From JBBQIY01 sp964618405 (GTDB lineage: Bacteria; Verrucomicrobiota; Kiritimatiellia; RFP12; UBA3636), in the NCBI GenBank assembly GCA_964618405.1, contig CAZUAY010000034.1, positions 1 to 19,742 of the forward strand: a stretch of 19,742 nucleotides of DNA. The letters are read 5' to 3'. The notes beneath the pieces were generated by a model that saw only the letters and a list, made by a program, of their open reading frames with translations, ran no database searches and had not been told where the DNA came from. The translations under genes were made by a program, and so were the position numbers. Positions 8,297 through 16,037 of the stretch are shown piece by piece (position 1 is the first letter of the stretch; each line of letters begins with the position of its first letter).

Positions 8297-10738
8297 TCAC
8301 TCCTTTTCTCCTCCCGCCACCGTCCGCTTTGCACGTTGGCGGACCGTTGCTCCGCACTGAATCAGGCTGAGCACAGCGCCCACGACCACACCCACGGCTA
8401 ACGATACGGGAATGATCCAGATAAAGGACAGTCCCAATACCTCGAAATAAGCGATCGCGACAGCCGTCACGATGCTGGCTACTACGGCCAGCAGCGTGGC
8501 AGCACTGCGCGCCCAGGGTACGTAGATTGCCATGAAGAACAGGAGAAACAGCGGTGCGGTCAGCAGGTTGCCCACCTTGTTGACCACCTCGAACAGGTTG
8601 CCCTTCACTTGGCTGATGGACAGACTGAGTAGGACGACGACAATCCCGACGGCGGCGGAGATCCACCGGGCCTGGCGCACGGCATCGCGCCCCTCGCGCC
8701 GAATCTTGGAAAAGCGTTCAATAAAATCCACTTGAATGACCGTGGCAGCGGAATTGACGCCCGACGACAGGCTGCTCATGGCCGCCGCCAGCAAGCCGGC
8801 TACCACCAGACCAGAAACTCCCGGTGGGAGGCCGAAAACAATATAACGCGGAAATAATTGATCGGCGGCATTCTCAATCGTCCGCCCATCCGGCAGCATT
8901 TGTGGGTTTGCCTTGAAAAAAGCCAGCAGCGCGAATCCCATACACAGCAGCAGCAAAGTAACCAGCAGCGAGGTGATCAGCGTGGTGGCGAACATGCGCC
9001 GCGCCGCGGCGGCGTCACGCGTGGCCAGATAGCGTTGGATGGCCATCTGGTCTGACCCGGCCGTGCAGACAAACCACCCCAGCATCATCATCAACGAGCC
9101 AGCCAACGTGATACGCGCATCGGCGTTGAACCACACGATCGGCGGATCCCAATTCGGCGCCCACTGCGTGGGAAACCAGCCGAAGCCTCCAAAGTGGATG
9201 CTGATCAGGGTCACCGTCGCTAACGCACCAAAGAAGAGGATAAAGGTCTGCGCCACATCTGTCCAGATCACCGCCCGCAGTCCGCCGAGTGACGTGTAAG
9301 CCAAGGTGATGACGCCGATGATCACGCCTATCCAAGGTGCCCATTGCGGGTCGAGTCCCAGGACAGGAATGACGATGGCGGCCGTGGTCACATAAATGAT
9401 GGCCGCCATCCAAGCCAGTCGGATCAAAACAAAAATTACGGACGCGAACATCCGCACGCACAGCCCCAGCCGTTGCTCGAGGATTTCGTAGGCACTCGTT
9501 ACATGCAACCGCATCACGAGCGGAATGAAAAAGAACCCGATCAATAAAAAGACCAGGGGATAGGCCAGCAGCCCAGCCAAGATCATCGGGCCGTGCTTGA
9601 TGACCTCGCCGGGATACGCCATGTAGGTGAGTGTGCTGAGCAGGGTGGCGAACAGCGACAGGCCGACCGCCCAAGGCCGTTGGTTCCGGCCGCCGAGCAG
9701 GTAGTCATCCGCGGTTTCAGTCCGTCGAGAAAAATACCAACCGATTCCCAGCATGCCTATGAAGTAAAGCCCGATGACCGTCCAATCCAAACCGCCGATT
9801 GTCTTGGGAACACGTCGCAAAATGCGCAAAACGGCATAGCCTGCGAAAACACGGACGTCCGGATCGGCGTCCTGCAACAGGGGTTGTAAGCTGGCCAAAT
9901 CCCGCATGTCACCACACTGAGCGAATGCATCAGCGGCAGTTTTTCGGTCGTCCGGATTTTTCGCCTGAAGAAGGCCGATGAGCAGATCCCGAAATTCCGC
10001 TGACGAAGAATCGGGACTGCCCGTTACCCAAGCCGCCGCCAGCAGATGCACCCGAGCCAGTGAATTTTCAGGTTCCGCCAGTGCCCGATTTGCCAGTTTT
10101 CGCCCGTGCTTTTCCGAGAGTGTCCCAAGGTAGCGTAAGGCCGCGCCTGCCCGCAGACGCGCGAGCGAGTCATCATCGTCAAGATACGCGACGAGCGCCG
10201 CGACTTCAGCCTCATCTCGAGCGCTTGCCAGCGCCCATTGCGCGAAGACCGCTTCGGACGGCGGGCGTTCCCGGATATACTCCTGGAGCGAGCCACGATC
10301 TTCCTCCGTTAGTGGGGAATCAAGTTTCGCCAAGGTTTCCACGGCATGCAGGCGGTCTGATCCCTCAGGATCAAGAAAGGCCTGCCGGATCTTGTCCCGC
10401 CATGTCTGACGGCGCAGATCGTCAAGATCACCAAGGGCTAGGATGCGCCAGACGCCGATCCGGTAAGGCGCCTGTTGATCGTTAGCGGCCGCCTCACGGA
10501 CAAACGGCTCGCAGACGGTTTCCGGGCTATAACCCAACTGTAGCAGAAACTCCGCCGCATGCACCTTAACCCAGCCGGTCTCATTGGCAACCGCTTCCTG
10601 TAAAATATGGCGTGCGGACGCACCGCTGCTTTCCGGAATCCTCGCAACATGTTTATTACTGGCCTGCAGAACGGGTAGTAACACCATGGAGCAAAGAACA
10701 ACGCCAAGTTTGGGTGGAATTCGGAAGATTGTCTGCAT
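8297..10738 (-). CDS. Sodium:solute symporter (SSS family) with N-terminal HEAT-repeat domain
   Basis: This 813-aa protein starts at ATG 10738, preceded at 6 nt by a weak AAAGAA; a TTG 6 nt upstream is a possible alternative. Residues 1-26 look like a signal peptide (LGVVLCSMVLLPVLQA). Residues about 40-310 are alpha-helical HEAT-type repeats (VKVHAAEFLLQLG, RLHAVETLAKL, ARLRAGAALRYLG, DVRVFAGYAVLRIL). The SSS transporter core begins near residue 316 with canonical motifs: TADDYLLGGRNQRPWAVGLS, YMAYPGE, GGLRAVIWTDVAQT, GSDQMAIQRYLA and AAAMSSLSSGVNSAATV, the last carrying the Na2-site serines. About 13 membrane segments are visible. The family imports sugars, sialic acids or other organic solutes with sodium. 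A signal peptide and a periplasmic N-terminus agree with SSS topology, placing the HEAT domain outside the inner membrane. The substrate is unknown; the neighbours suggest a glycan-derived sugar. Confidence 0.92.
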   Translation of the reverse strand: MQTIFRIPPKLGVVLCSMVLLPVLQASNKHVARIPESSGASARHILQEAVANETGWVKVHAAEFLLQLGYSPETVCEPFVREAAANDQQAPYRIGVWRILALGDLDDLRRQTWRDKIRQAFLDPEGSDRLHAVETLAKLDSPLTEEDRGSLQEYIRERPPSEAVFAQWALASARDEAEVAALVAYLDDDDSLARLRAGAALRYLGTLSEKHGRKLANRALAEPENSLARVHLLAAAWVTGSPDSSSAEFRDLLIGLLQAKNPDDRKTAADAFAQCGDMRDLASLQPLLQDADPDVRVFAGYAVLRILRRVPKTIGGLDWTVIGLYFIGMLGIGWYFSRRTETADDYLLGGRNQRPWAVGLSLFATLLSTLTYMAYPGEVIKHGPMILAGLLAYPLVFLLIGFFFIPLVMRLHVTSAYEILEQRLGLCVRMFASVIFVLIRLAWMAAIIYVTTAAIVIPVLGLDPQWAPWIGVIIGVITLAYTSLGGLRAVIWTDVAQTFILFFGALATVTLISIHFGGFGWFPTQWAPNWDPPIVWFNADARITLAGSLMMMLGWFVCTAGSDQMAIQRYLATRDAAAARRMFATTLITSLLVTLLLLCMGFALLAFFKANPQMLPDGRTIENAADQLFPRYIVFGLPPGVSGLVVAGLLAAAMSSLSSGVNSAATVIQVDFIERFSKIRREGRDAVRQARWISAAVGIVVVLLSLSISQVKGNLFEVVNKVGNLLTAPLFLLFFMAIYVPWARSAATLLAVVASIVTAVAIAYFEVLGLSFIWIIPVSLAVGVVVGAVLSLIQCGATVRQRAKRTVAGGEKE

Positions 10739-10836
10739 GGTCAATTCTTTGTAGAGATATTGTTGGATTGAGGTGAGAGCTAAAAGGTCAAAATTTATTT
10801 CTCAGCCTGTCGCATGGGAACCTATGCTTCCTTATT

Positions 10837-11751
10837 TCAATTTTTTTGCAGCATCTCAATCTTTTTAGTTAGATGTCCATAATCCTTTTTTCTTAGCTTC
10901 GTCGCTTCAATCGCTTCCTTATATTTCTCAATCGCCTTGTCTTTTTCATCCATTAAAACGTAAAGGTCTCCCGCTAACACAAAAACCTCAGCGGCGGCAC
11001 TCGGACTTTCTGCTTTATGACGGGTCAGTACCTTGATTGCTTTCTCGTACTTTTTATCCTGCTTCAATAGTTCACCATACGCGGTTACTGCTCTGCAATA
11101 GGGCGCTTGACCGATTATTTCTTTGTTTTTTTCATAATAGGCTAAAGCCGCTTCGTATGTTTCAATAGCCGAATCTTTTTGATCAAGCTTTAGCTGAAAA
11201 CTGGCAATACTATTATAGGCGTAAGCAACATCACTGCGATTTTTCGAGTTCAAAAGACCCGAAATTTTTATAAAGGCTTGGTAATCTAAAATTGCAGCCT
11301 CATAATTTTCAAGAACAGAATACGCCCTACCTCGCATCGAATACCCTTCTGGTTTAATACTGTCAGGCCATGCGGAAATATCCTCATCTTTAAAGGTTTC
11401 AGTTAGGGCTTGGTATTTGAGATTAAAATCCAAAATTCTGAATTGAGTATACGTCGAGAGAACTTTGTCCCCGATTGCCTGTGCTTTTTCCATGGCTGTC
11501 TCAAACTGGTCTTTCTGACACCCAAGGGCAATAGCTGCCTTAGACAACGTCTTGTTTTTATCTTCTTCCGTTGCTGCGGTGGGAATCAGTGCCTCAAAAG
11601 CTTGTTCTGCTTCTTTATACTTTTTCGTGTTAAATAACTGTTGAGCAGCGTTTTCCTTAAACTTCCAGTGGAAGTCCATCGTAAAGCCATCTGCTAAGAC
11701 GACCGTAGAAGTTATAAAAAACAAAGCTCCTAAATTAATAATCTTATTCAT
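10837..11751 (-). CDS. Secreted TPR-repeat protein
   Basis: The start is ATG 11751 (304 aa), supported by AAGGAG about 7 nt upstream and by the signal peptide that follows (INLGALFFITSTVVLA, cleavage near residue 20). The frame continues upstream to 11841, but that stretch overlaps the end of the DUF4838 gene and has no RBS. The mature protein is helical and lysine-rich with tetratricopeptide motifs, clearest at about 34-56 (AQQLFNTKKYKEAEQAF), 138-160, 176-206 (YNSIASFQLKLDQKDSAIETY), 220-243 and 255-283 (AGDLYVLMDEKDKAIEKYKE). TPR proteins act as protein-interaction scaffolds. It follows the DUF4838 gene by 26 nt and shares its low GC content, so it probably serves the same operon, perhaps in assembly of surface complexes. 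No enzymatic motif is seen. Confidence 0.85.
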   Translation of the reverse strand: MNKIINLGALFFITSTVVLADGFTMDFHWKFKENAAQQLFNTKKYKEAEQAFEALIPTAATEEDKNKTLSKAAIALGCQKDQFETAMEKAQAIGDKVLSTYTQFRILDFNLKYQALTETFKDEDISAWPDSIKPEGYSMRGRAYSVLENYEAAILDYQAFIKISGLLNSKNRSDVAYAYNSIASFQLKLDQKDSAIETYEAALAYYEKNKEIIGQAPYCRAVTAYGELLKQDKKYEKAIKVLTRHKAESPSAAAEVFVLAGDLYVLMDEKDKAIEKYKEAIEATKLRKKDYGHLTKKIEMLQKN

Positions 11752-11777
11752 ATAAAACTCCTTATAAAACATGTTGT

Positions 11778-13781
11778 CTATTTTGTGAAATCCGGATGCA
11801 GGTTTCTCATTCTTGGATTTCCCGGTCTTGTTGGGCTCCAATTTATTGAATAAGGATTATCAGTTGCGATCTTCTCGATCACGATCCAATTTTCCCGTAC
11901 CTGGCTCTCGATCTTCCGATCCATTTTTTTGCTTTCAAAGAATTGACCCATCAGCGTCTTGTTTTCAACGATCAGCTTAAAATAGTTAAGTCCAGCTCGG
12001 AAAAAATTAACACGTTCCCTGTAAATATCTGGTTTGCCGGAAAGCATTTCATCGGCAGCATCAAGAAAGGAGTTTGCTTTATCGAAAAAGGGTTCATCAT
12101 AAACTCCCCAATCGCTTTCACCCAATTCATTAAATTTATTTCTGTACGCACCCAGGTGATCCCAGTAGTTTCTGATAGCGTCTGCGCCTTCTGCGAAACC
12201 TCGCGTATAATAATCACGAAGAAGCTCCGCTCCAGCTTTGGAAGGGTCCCATGCGAGTTGTCCCATGATATAATAAAGAGGCCCCTGGGTTCCCCAATGC
12301 TCTAATATTCCATCGACAAATATTCCGATAGCGCCTCTTTCTGCCACCAATTTAAAATCCGCAATTGTCTGGTCGATAGAAAAGTACGGAGCACCAACGT
12401 TGAGCAAGCCTGGGGTATTGGGACGCCAGATAATATGCTTGGCTACTTTACCCCATCCATCAAACTGCTCGCGATGGGTTGTTCCCCACGTTGATGCTCG
12501 ATCAGCAATATCATCAGGCCTGCCAAAGCTGAAAAGGGCGACACTACTGATTATTACATTGTCATCAGGAACGGCTTCGATTGGAATGGGTCGTGAATGC
12601 CCGTAGGAAAGCATCAATACATAATAATCTTTGTCTGGGTACTTTTCTTTAAGAAGCCGTGCGCAATGATTAGCAAAAGTGACGTGTCTGTCTGAAAGTG
12701 AAACATAATTTTGACCCAGTCCCTCCCATGAAAAGAGTCTCGGTTCACCTTTGGGATGGTCCCATTTACGACAGGTGTCACAGATGCAATGACCCGCGGT
12801 CCAGCCGTCATTCGGGGAGGCATTAAAAACCTGTTGATTCGGATTATCTTTCAACTGCTGTTCAACGTCTCTCAGCCACTCCTTCCAAACCGCAGGATTA
12901 GACTGACATATTTTAACAGTCCTTGGGCCCGGATAACCGCTTCTGGTTCCGTCTGGCTGCAAAGCAAAATATTCAGGGTGGGTTTCGTGAAAACGCGTCC
13001 ACCATTCGGTGAAAGCGTGTCCGCCTTCTACCTTTAATGAGTCAAGAGAAAGCCTCTGCCTGCGAGTCCAATCACGAGAAGTGCCATGTCCTCCGCCAAT
13101 GACTCCCGAATAATGAAAAATGCCAGTACGAGCCCTTATCTGGGGGTGATAGTGATATTCAAAGGGTCCAAAAGCAATCGTTTCTTTCTTTAAAACGTCT
13201 TCCCCCAATTCGCCCGGCCAAAGCCACCGTACGCCAAGAAAGTCTTGTATAAAGGTATAAACCGCATTTGCTGTTCCGTACTCAAGCTGCATACCGTCAT
13301 ATTTTTTGCCTTTTTTTGTTTCAACGATAAGACCCTCTTCTGTCCAGATGTCTCTGCCAGCAAGCAAAATATGATTATCATTTACAGCTACGACGAGTTC
13401 CTCAGGAAATTTAAAGTCTAAATCAACAGTTGGGAAAATTTCCTTTACCTTTGGCTGAACACCCACCCAGATAGCATGCTCGGGTGTTTTTTCAGGCTCA
13501 CCTTCAATCACCTCAGGCTTTATTCCTGTTATTTTCTGAATGTATTCCGCCAACTCATCGGCAGACTTTCTTGTATAGAGTGGTGCATCTTTAAAAACCA
13601 CAATCGGCATATTGCATTTCCCGTTTTCTACAACGACAAGCTTTGTTGGATGACTATTTGATTTTGTCAAAATAGCCTGTGGGGTATTGAATGCGGGCTG
13701 ATCTGCACGCAAGGACCCAGAAAAAACTGAACCACATACGAGTGATAACGATAGCGTTTGTAATGCTTTAGAACTCATCAT
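11778..13781 (-). CDS. Secreted DUF4838 (alpha-glucuronidase-like) protein
   Basis: I choose ATG 13781 (667 aa; the next codon is also ATG) because GGAG lies 5 nt upstream and a signal peptide follows (LQTLSLSLVCGSVFSGSLRA, cleavage near residue 26). The frame to 14033 overlaps the upstream gene. Residues about 45-210 resemble the N-terminal domain seen in GH20/GH67-type enzymes (MPIVVFKDAP, KSADELAEYIQKITG, FLGVRWLWPGE). The DUF4838 core follows, with the cysteine motif CxCxxC at 332-337 after SPNDGW, HWGTQGPLYY (495-504) and a helical C-terminus. Relatives are presumed glycan-active, remotely similar to alpha-glucuronidases, without a settled activity. It sits 37 nt after the DUF1080-like gene and 26 nt before the TPR gene. 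A second DUF4838 gene lies at the right edge of the window. Confidence 0.87.
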   Translation of the reverse strand: MMSSKALQTLSLSLVCGSVFSGSLRADQPAFNTPQAILTKSNSHPTKLVVVENGKCNMPIVVFKDAPLYTRKSADELAEYIQKITGIKPEVIEGEPEKTPEHAIWVGVQPKVKEIFPTVDLDFKFPEELVVAVNDNHILLAGRDIWTEEGLIVETKKGKKYDGMQLEYGTANAVYTFIQDFLGVRWLWPGELGEDVLKKETIAFGPFEYHYHPQIRARTGIFHYSGVIGGGHGTSRDWTRRQRLSLDSLKVEGGHAFTEWWTRFHETHPEYFALQPDGTRSGYPGPRTVKICQSNPAVWKEWLRDVEQQLKDNPNQQVFNASPNDGWTAGHCICDTCRKWDHPKGEPRLFSWEGLGQNYVSLSDRHVTFANHCARLLKEKYPDKDYYVLMLSYGHSRPIPIEAVPDDNVIISSVALFSFGRPDDIADRASTWGTTHREQFDGWGKVAKHIIWRPNTPGLLNVGAPYFSIDQTIADFKLVAERGAIGIFVDGILEHWGTQGPLYYIMGQLAWDPSKAGAELLRDYYTRGFAEGADAIRNYWDHLGAYRNKFNELGESDWGVYDEPFFDKANSFLDAADEMLSGKPDIYRERVNFFRAGLNYFKLIVENKTLMGQFFESKKMDRKIESQVRENWIVIEKIATDNPYSINWSPTRPGNPRMRNLHPDFTK

Positions 13782-13818
13782 AATTTCTCCAAAAGATAAA
13801 CGGTGAACGAACAACCTT

Positions 13819-14595
13819 CTAGTCCCGATCAAGACCACCCGGTAATTTTTTGACGTAAACGTTAACGGTATGAACATCAAATGCTGTATAAAAATAAAAT
13901 CCAATCTGATCAAAACCACTGCCCATGATAGAGCCCGACTCCTCATAATCCAAAAGCGGTTCACCATCAACGAAAAAACGTAAATGCCCTTGGTCGTTTT
14001 CAGCGATGATTTTATGGCGTTTATTGGTTTCAATAACTTTGCTCGGGCTTAAATCGGAAACAACGCTCTGGCCTTTTTTGGTAATCTCATTCCTGGTGTT
14101 ATACAAACCGCCAAACTGAAAAAAGTAGCCACTCGTGTAAAGCGGATCTTTTGATTCTTCAGACGAACGCGCATTCATAAAACAACTTAAATCACCGAGT
14201 ACAACTTCAGGCTTTTGGTCTTTAAAAAAGATGAATGGCTTTACTGCGGAAGTTGCCTCGAACTCCATTCGAATGTAACCTAATGCAAATCCACCAGGAT
14301 AAATTTGACCTGTTTCATCTCGTGCTGGAAAGTTTTTTGTACAAAGCAAGGTTCCACTTCCGTGAAGATTACCGTCTTTAATTTCCCACTTACCACTCAC
14401 GACCTTCCAATTTTCACCGAGTTCTTTACGGTCAAAATTATCAGTAAATACAGGCTCCCAACCTGCCTCCTCCGCCTTTTCGAGTGGAGCTTTATTTGAT
14501 TTTACTGTAGAAGCAGAATCTTCCGCGCCTCGCCCAAAAAGAGGCAAAAAACATCCCATCGTTGCCAACACTACCCATGATCGTAATTTAACCAT
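13819..14595 (-). CDS. Secreted DUF1080-like (3-keto-disaccharide hydrolase family fold) protein
   Basis: This 258-aa protein starts at ATG 14595 with a near-perfect AGGAGG 5 nt upstream. Residues 1-23 form a signal peptide (WVVLATMGCFLPLFGRGA). The mature part is a concanavalin-like jelly roll: FTDNFDRKELGENWKVVSGKW (50-70) and IKDGNLHGSG are typical openings of DUF1080-like domains, and HLRFFVDGEPLLDYEE (204-219) and DQIGFYFYTAF (229-239) are typical later strands. The family includes 3-keto-glycoside hydrolases and non-catalytic binding modules; I cannot tell which applies here. It is the first gene of the AT-rich trio, 105 nt downstream of the 400-aa propeller gene. Confidence 0.8.
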   Translation of the reverse strand: MVKLRSWVVLATMGCFLPLFGRGAEDSASTVKSNKAPLEKAEEAGWEPVFTDNFDRKELGENWKVVSGKWEIKDGNLHGSGTLLCTKNFPARDETGQIYPGGFALGYIRMEFEATSAVKPFIFFKDQKPEVVLGDLSCFMNARSSEESKDPLYTSGYFFQFGGLYNTRNEITKKGQSVVSDLSPSKVIETNKRHKIIAENDQGHLRFFVDGEPLLDYEESGSIMGSGFDQIGFYFYTAFDVHTVNVYVKKLPGGLDRD

Positions 14596-14635
14596 TTTCG
14601 CCTCCTAAATAAAAACACTGCTTACCTAATTTCAT
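14588..14635 (-). CDS. 15-codon ORF overlapping the start of the DUF1080-like gene
   Basis: An ATG at 14635 is preceded by AGAAGGAG with a 9-nt spacer and opens the frame MKLGKQCFYLGGENG, which ends in TAA. The stop lies just inside the DUF1080-like coding region, so the two overlap by 8 nt. It has the layout of a translational-coupling leader. The peptide is too short to classify, and the second half of the frame is simply the next gene's RBS region. Confidence 0.25.
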   Translation of the reverse strand: MKLGKQCFYLGGENG

Positions 14636-14654
14636 CTCGATGAACTCCTTCTTT

Positions 14655-14683
14655 CAAATATGAGTAATTTTCGTTACCCTCAA
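14655..14683 (-). promoter_or_regulatory. Possible promoter of the AT-rich DUF1080-DUF4838-TPR operon
   Basis: TTGAGG (14683-14678) and TATTTG (14660-14655) are separated by exactly 17 nt. The -35 matches consensus at four positions and the -10 at three. A short inverted repeat GTAA/TTAC lies in the spacer. It sits just after the stop of the upstream gene, where the base composition changes, consistent with an independently transcribed cassette. Confidence 0.3.
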
Positions 14684-14700
14684 CCCGCTATCCTGACGTT

Positions 14701-15903
14701 TTATCCCTTCCACCGTGTCATCATTAAACAAGGTTTCTCCCCTTCGCGATCCCGTTGATAATAAACCGAAACAAAGTTGCCTGGGGCGACTTCGGCGGTC
14801 GAAACGTAGCCGAGATCGCCCAGTTTGGTTTCAACATGCAACTGGTCATCCACGTCCCACGTTTTTCCTTCGTCGCTACTGAAGCAGAAGCGGTGGCCGA
14901 GTGGTTTGTGGCGCACCGAAAAACTAGCCAACAGGCGGCCATCGCTAACTCGCAACAGGTGCGGTGGATATCCATTCAACGTACTCGGATGCGGTTCGGT
15001 CCAGGTGTGACCGCCATCTTCGCTGTCAAACTGCCACAGGAAGCGTTCCTCTCCAGGAAGCGCTGCTTCGAAGCGAGCGAGGGCAACGAGTTTGCCGGAG
15101 GGCGCGGCGACCACATGCGGTTCGCACAGTCGGGCTGAGATGCCGCCCGGTAGCTTGAGCTGAGCATTCAAACTGGCCAGTCGTGTCCAAGTCAGCCCAC
15201 AGTCGGGCGAAACCGCAATTTCTAGGTTACCGGACCACGATAGATCAGCACCGACATAAATCAATCGGCCATCGTCTAAAACATTCGGGCCGTGAGGGGC
15301 GCTGCCTGGCGAAAGCGTTGCTTCGTCCCACGTCTTTCCGCCGTCGTGCGAACGTCGGGTCCAATAACCCATCCGCCGCGTGCAGGTCGGGAACCGCGTA
15401 TCATAGAGAACGTCGCTTACGCATCCCAGTTCTTTCCAAGCGTTGTCCCATCTTTTCGAGTCAGCGAGTGCCGCGCCCTTTATAAACGGCGTCCATTTGT
15501 CAAGGTCGCCCTGGGTGATCTTTTGGAGCTCCTGCTCCCACTCAGACCACGGCTGGATCATGCCTGCGTAGTTCCCCACCCAATACCCTTTCCAGTTCAC
15601 TTCGTAGGCTCGGTAATAATACGAGGTGAACCAGCTTAGAACCAAGGTGCCGTCAGCAAGAATACACAGCCCTGTGTCACGATCGTCCGTCGGCGTATCG
15701 TTTACAAGCTGCGGTTCGCTCCACGTACTTCCTCCGTCCCGAGAGGAAATGATAGAGCTTTTTCCGAACGGACAGATATGCTCGTCACGGTCGCCGGAAA
15801 AAACAGCGTGCAACGTGCCATCCGGTGCGCAGGCGATAGTCGGCCAGCCTATATAGCGATTATTCTGTTTGCAGATTGCTTTCGTTTCGATTATTTTGTT
15901 CAT
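14701..15903 (-). CDS. Leaderless BNR/Asp-box sialidase-family propeller (400 aa)
   Basis: This 400-aa protein lacks a signal peptide and so is probably cytoplasmic. Five Asp boxes mark a six-bladed sialidase-fold propeller: SRDGGSTW (54-61), SHDGGKTW (185-192), SPDCGLTW (232-239), SEDGGHTW (294-301) and SSDEGKTW (342-349). Instead of the GH33 RIP motif it has YIGWPTI (17-23). It keeps EPHVV with Glu261, a PPHLLRVSDGRLL block (313-325) and the C-terminal motif GDLGYVSTAE followed by VSVYYQRD, shared with the 403-aa gene. It belongs to the BNR_2-type relatives often annotated exo-alpha-sialidase without evidence for that activity. An unusual segment rich in Trp and Tyr (93-122) inserts after the first blade. 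The RBS is weak (AAGAAA), so expression may depend on the promoter in the 124-nt gap upstream. Confidence 0.85.
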   Translation of the reverse strand: MNKIIETKAICKQNNRYIGWPTIACAPDGTLHAVFSGDRDEHICPFGKSSIISSRDGGSTWSEPQLVNDTPTDDRDTGLCILADGTLVLSWFTSYYYRAYEVNWKGYWVGNYAGMIQPWSEWEQELQKITQGDLDKWTPFIKGAALADSKRWDNAWKELGCVSDVLYDTRFPTCTRRMGYWTRRSHDGGKTWDEATLSPGSAPHGPNVLDDGRLIYVGADLSWSGNLEIAVSPDCGLTWTRLASLNAQLKLPGGISARLCEPHVVAAPSGKLVALARFEAALPGEERFLWQFDSEDGGHTWTEPHPSTLNGYPPHLLRVSDGRLLASFSVRHKPLGHRFCFSSDEGKTWDVDDQLHVETKLGDLGYVSTAEVAPGNFVSVYYQRDREGEKPCLMMTRWKG

Positions 15904-15952
15904 AGAAATTTCTTATGGTTTGGGATTGGTTTATCGCACCGTGATCAACATC

Positions 15953-15980
15953 TTTATATCCACATCAAGCAGAACTTTAA
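15953..15980 (-). promoter_or_regulatory. Weak promoter candidate upstream of the 400-aa propeller gene
   Basis: TTAAAG (15980-15975) and TATAAA (15958-15953) are separated by 16 nt, placed 50 nt upstream of the ATG at 15903 in a 124-nt AT-richer intergenic region. The -10 is good and the -35 poor. Read-through from paralog C is an equally likely source of transcript. Confidence 0.3.
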
Positions 15981-16013
15981 CACAATGCATCGTTTTTGGC
16001 ACTTTCCGTTTTT

Positions 16014-16037
16014 CATCATGGAACCCATCATGGAACC
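16014..16037. repeat. Perfect 12-bp tandem duplication at the 3' end of paralog C
   Basis: The plus-strand unit CATCATGGAACC occurs twice in direct succession. The second copy covers the stop codon of paralog C (16028-16030). Because 12 bp is four codons, the duplicated unit repeats the Val-Pro-stop ending in frame, giving a second stop four codons downstream. It is probably a replication slippage event without effect on the protein. Confidence 0.8.

Noticed and set aside
8293..8334. 14-residue extension of the GH43/32-like protein
   Set aside because: It would overlap the symporter stop, and its basic residues are just that gene's tail and the RBS read in another frame; ATG 8292 has GGAG at 7 nt.
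10811..10830. Hairpin-like sequence GCATGGGAACCTATGC between the TPR and symporter genes as a terminator
   Set aside because: On the transcribed strand the stem has an internal A-C mismatch, an almost absent loop and no U-run; too weak to call.
11752..11841. N-terminal extension of the TPR protein by 30 residues
   Set aside because: It overlaps the DUF4838 coding end, lacks an RBS, and would bury a good signal peptide; the start at 11751 has AAGGAG at proper spacing.
13782..14033. N-terminal extension of the DUF4838 protein by 84 residues
   Set aside because: It overlaps the DUF1080-like gene and precedes a clear RBS and signal peptide at 13781.
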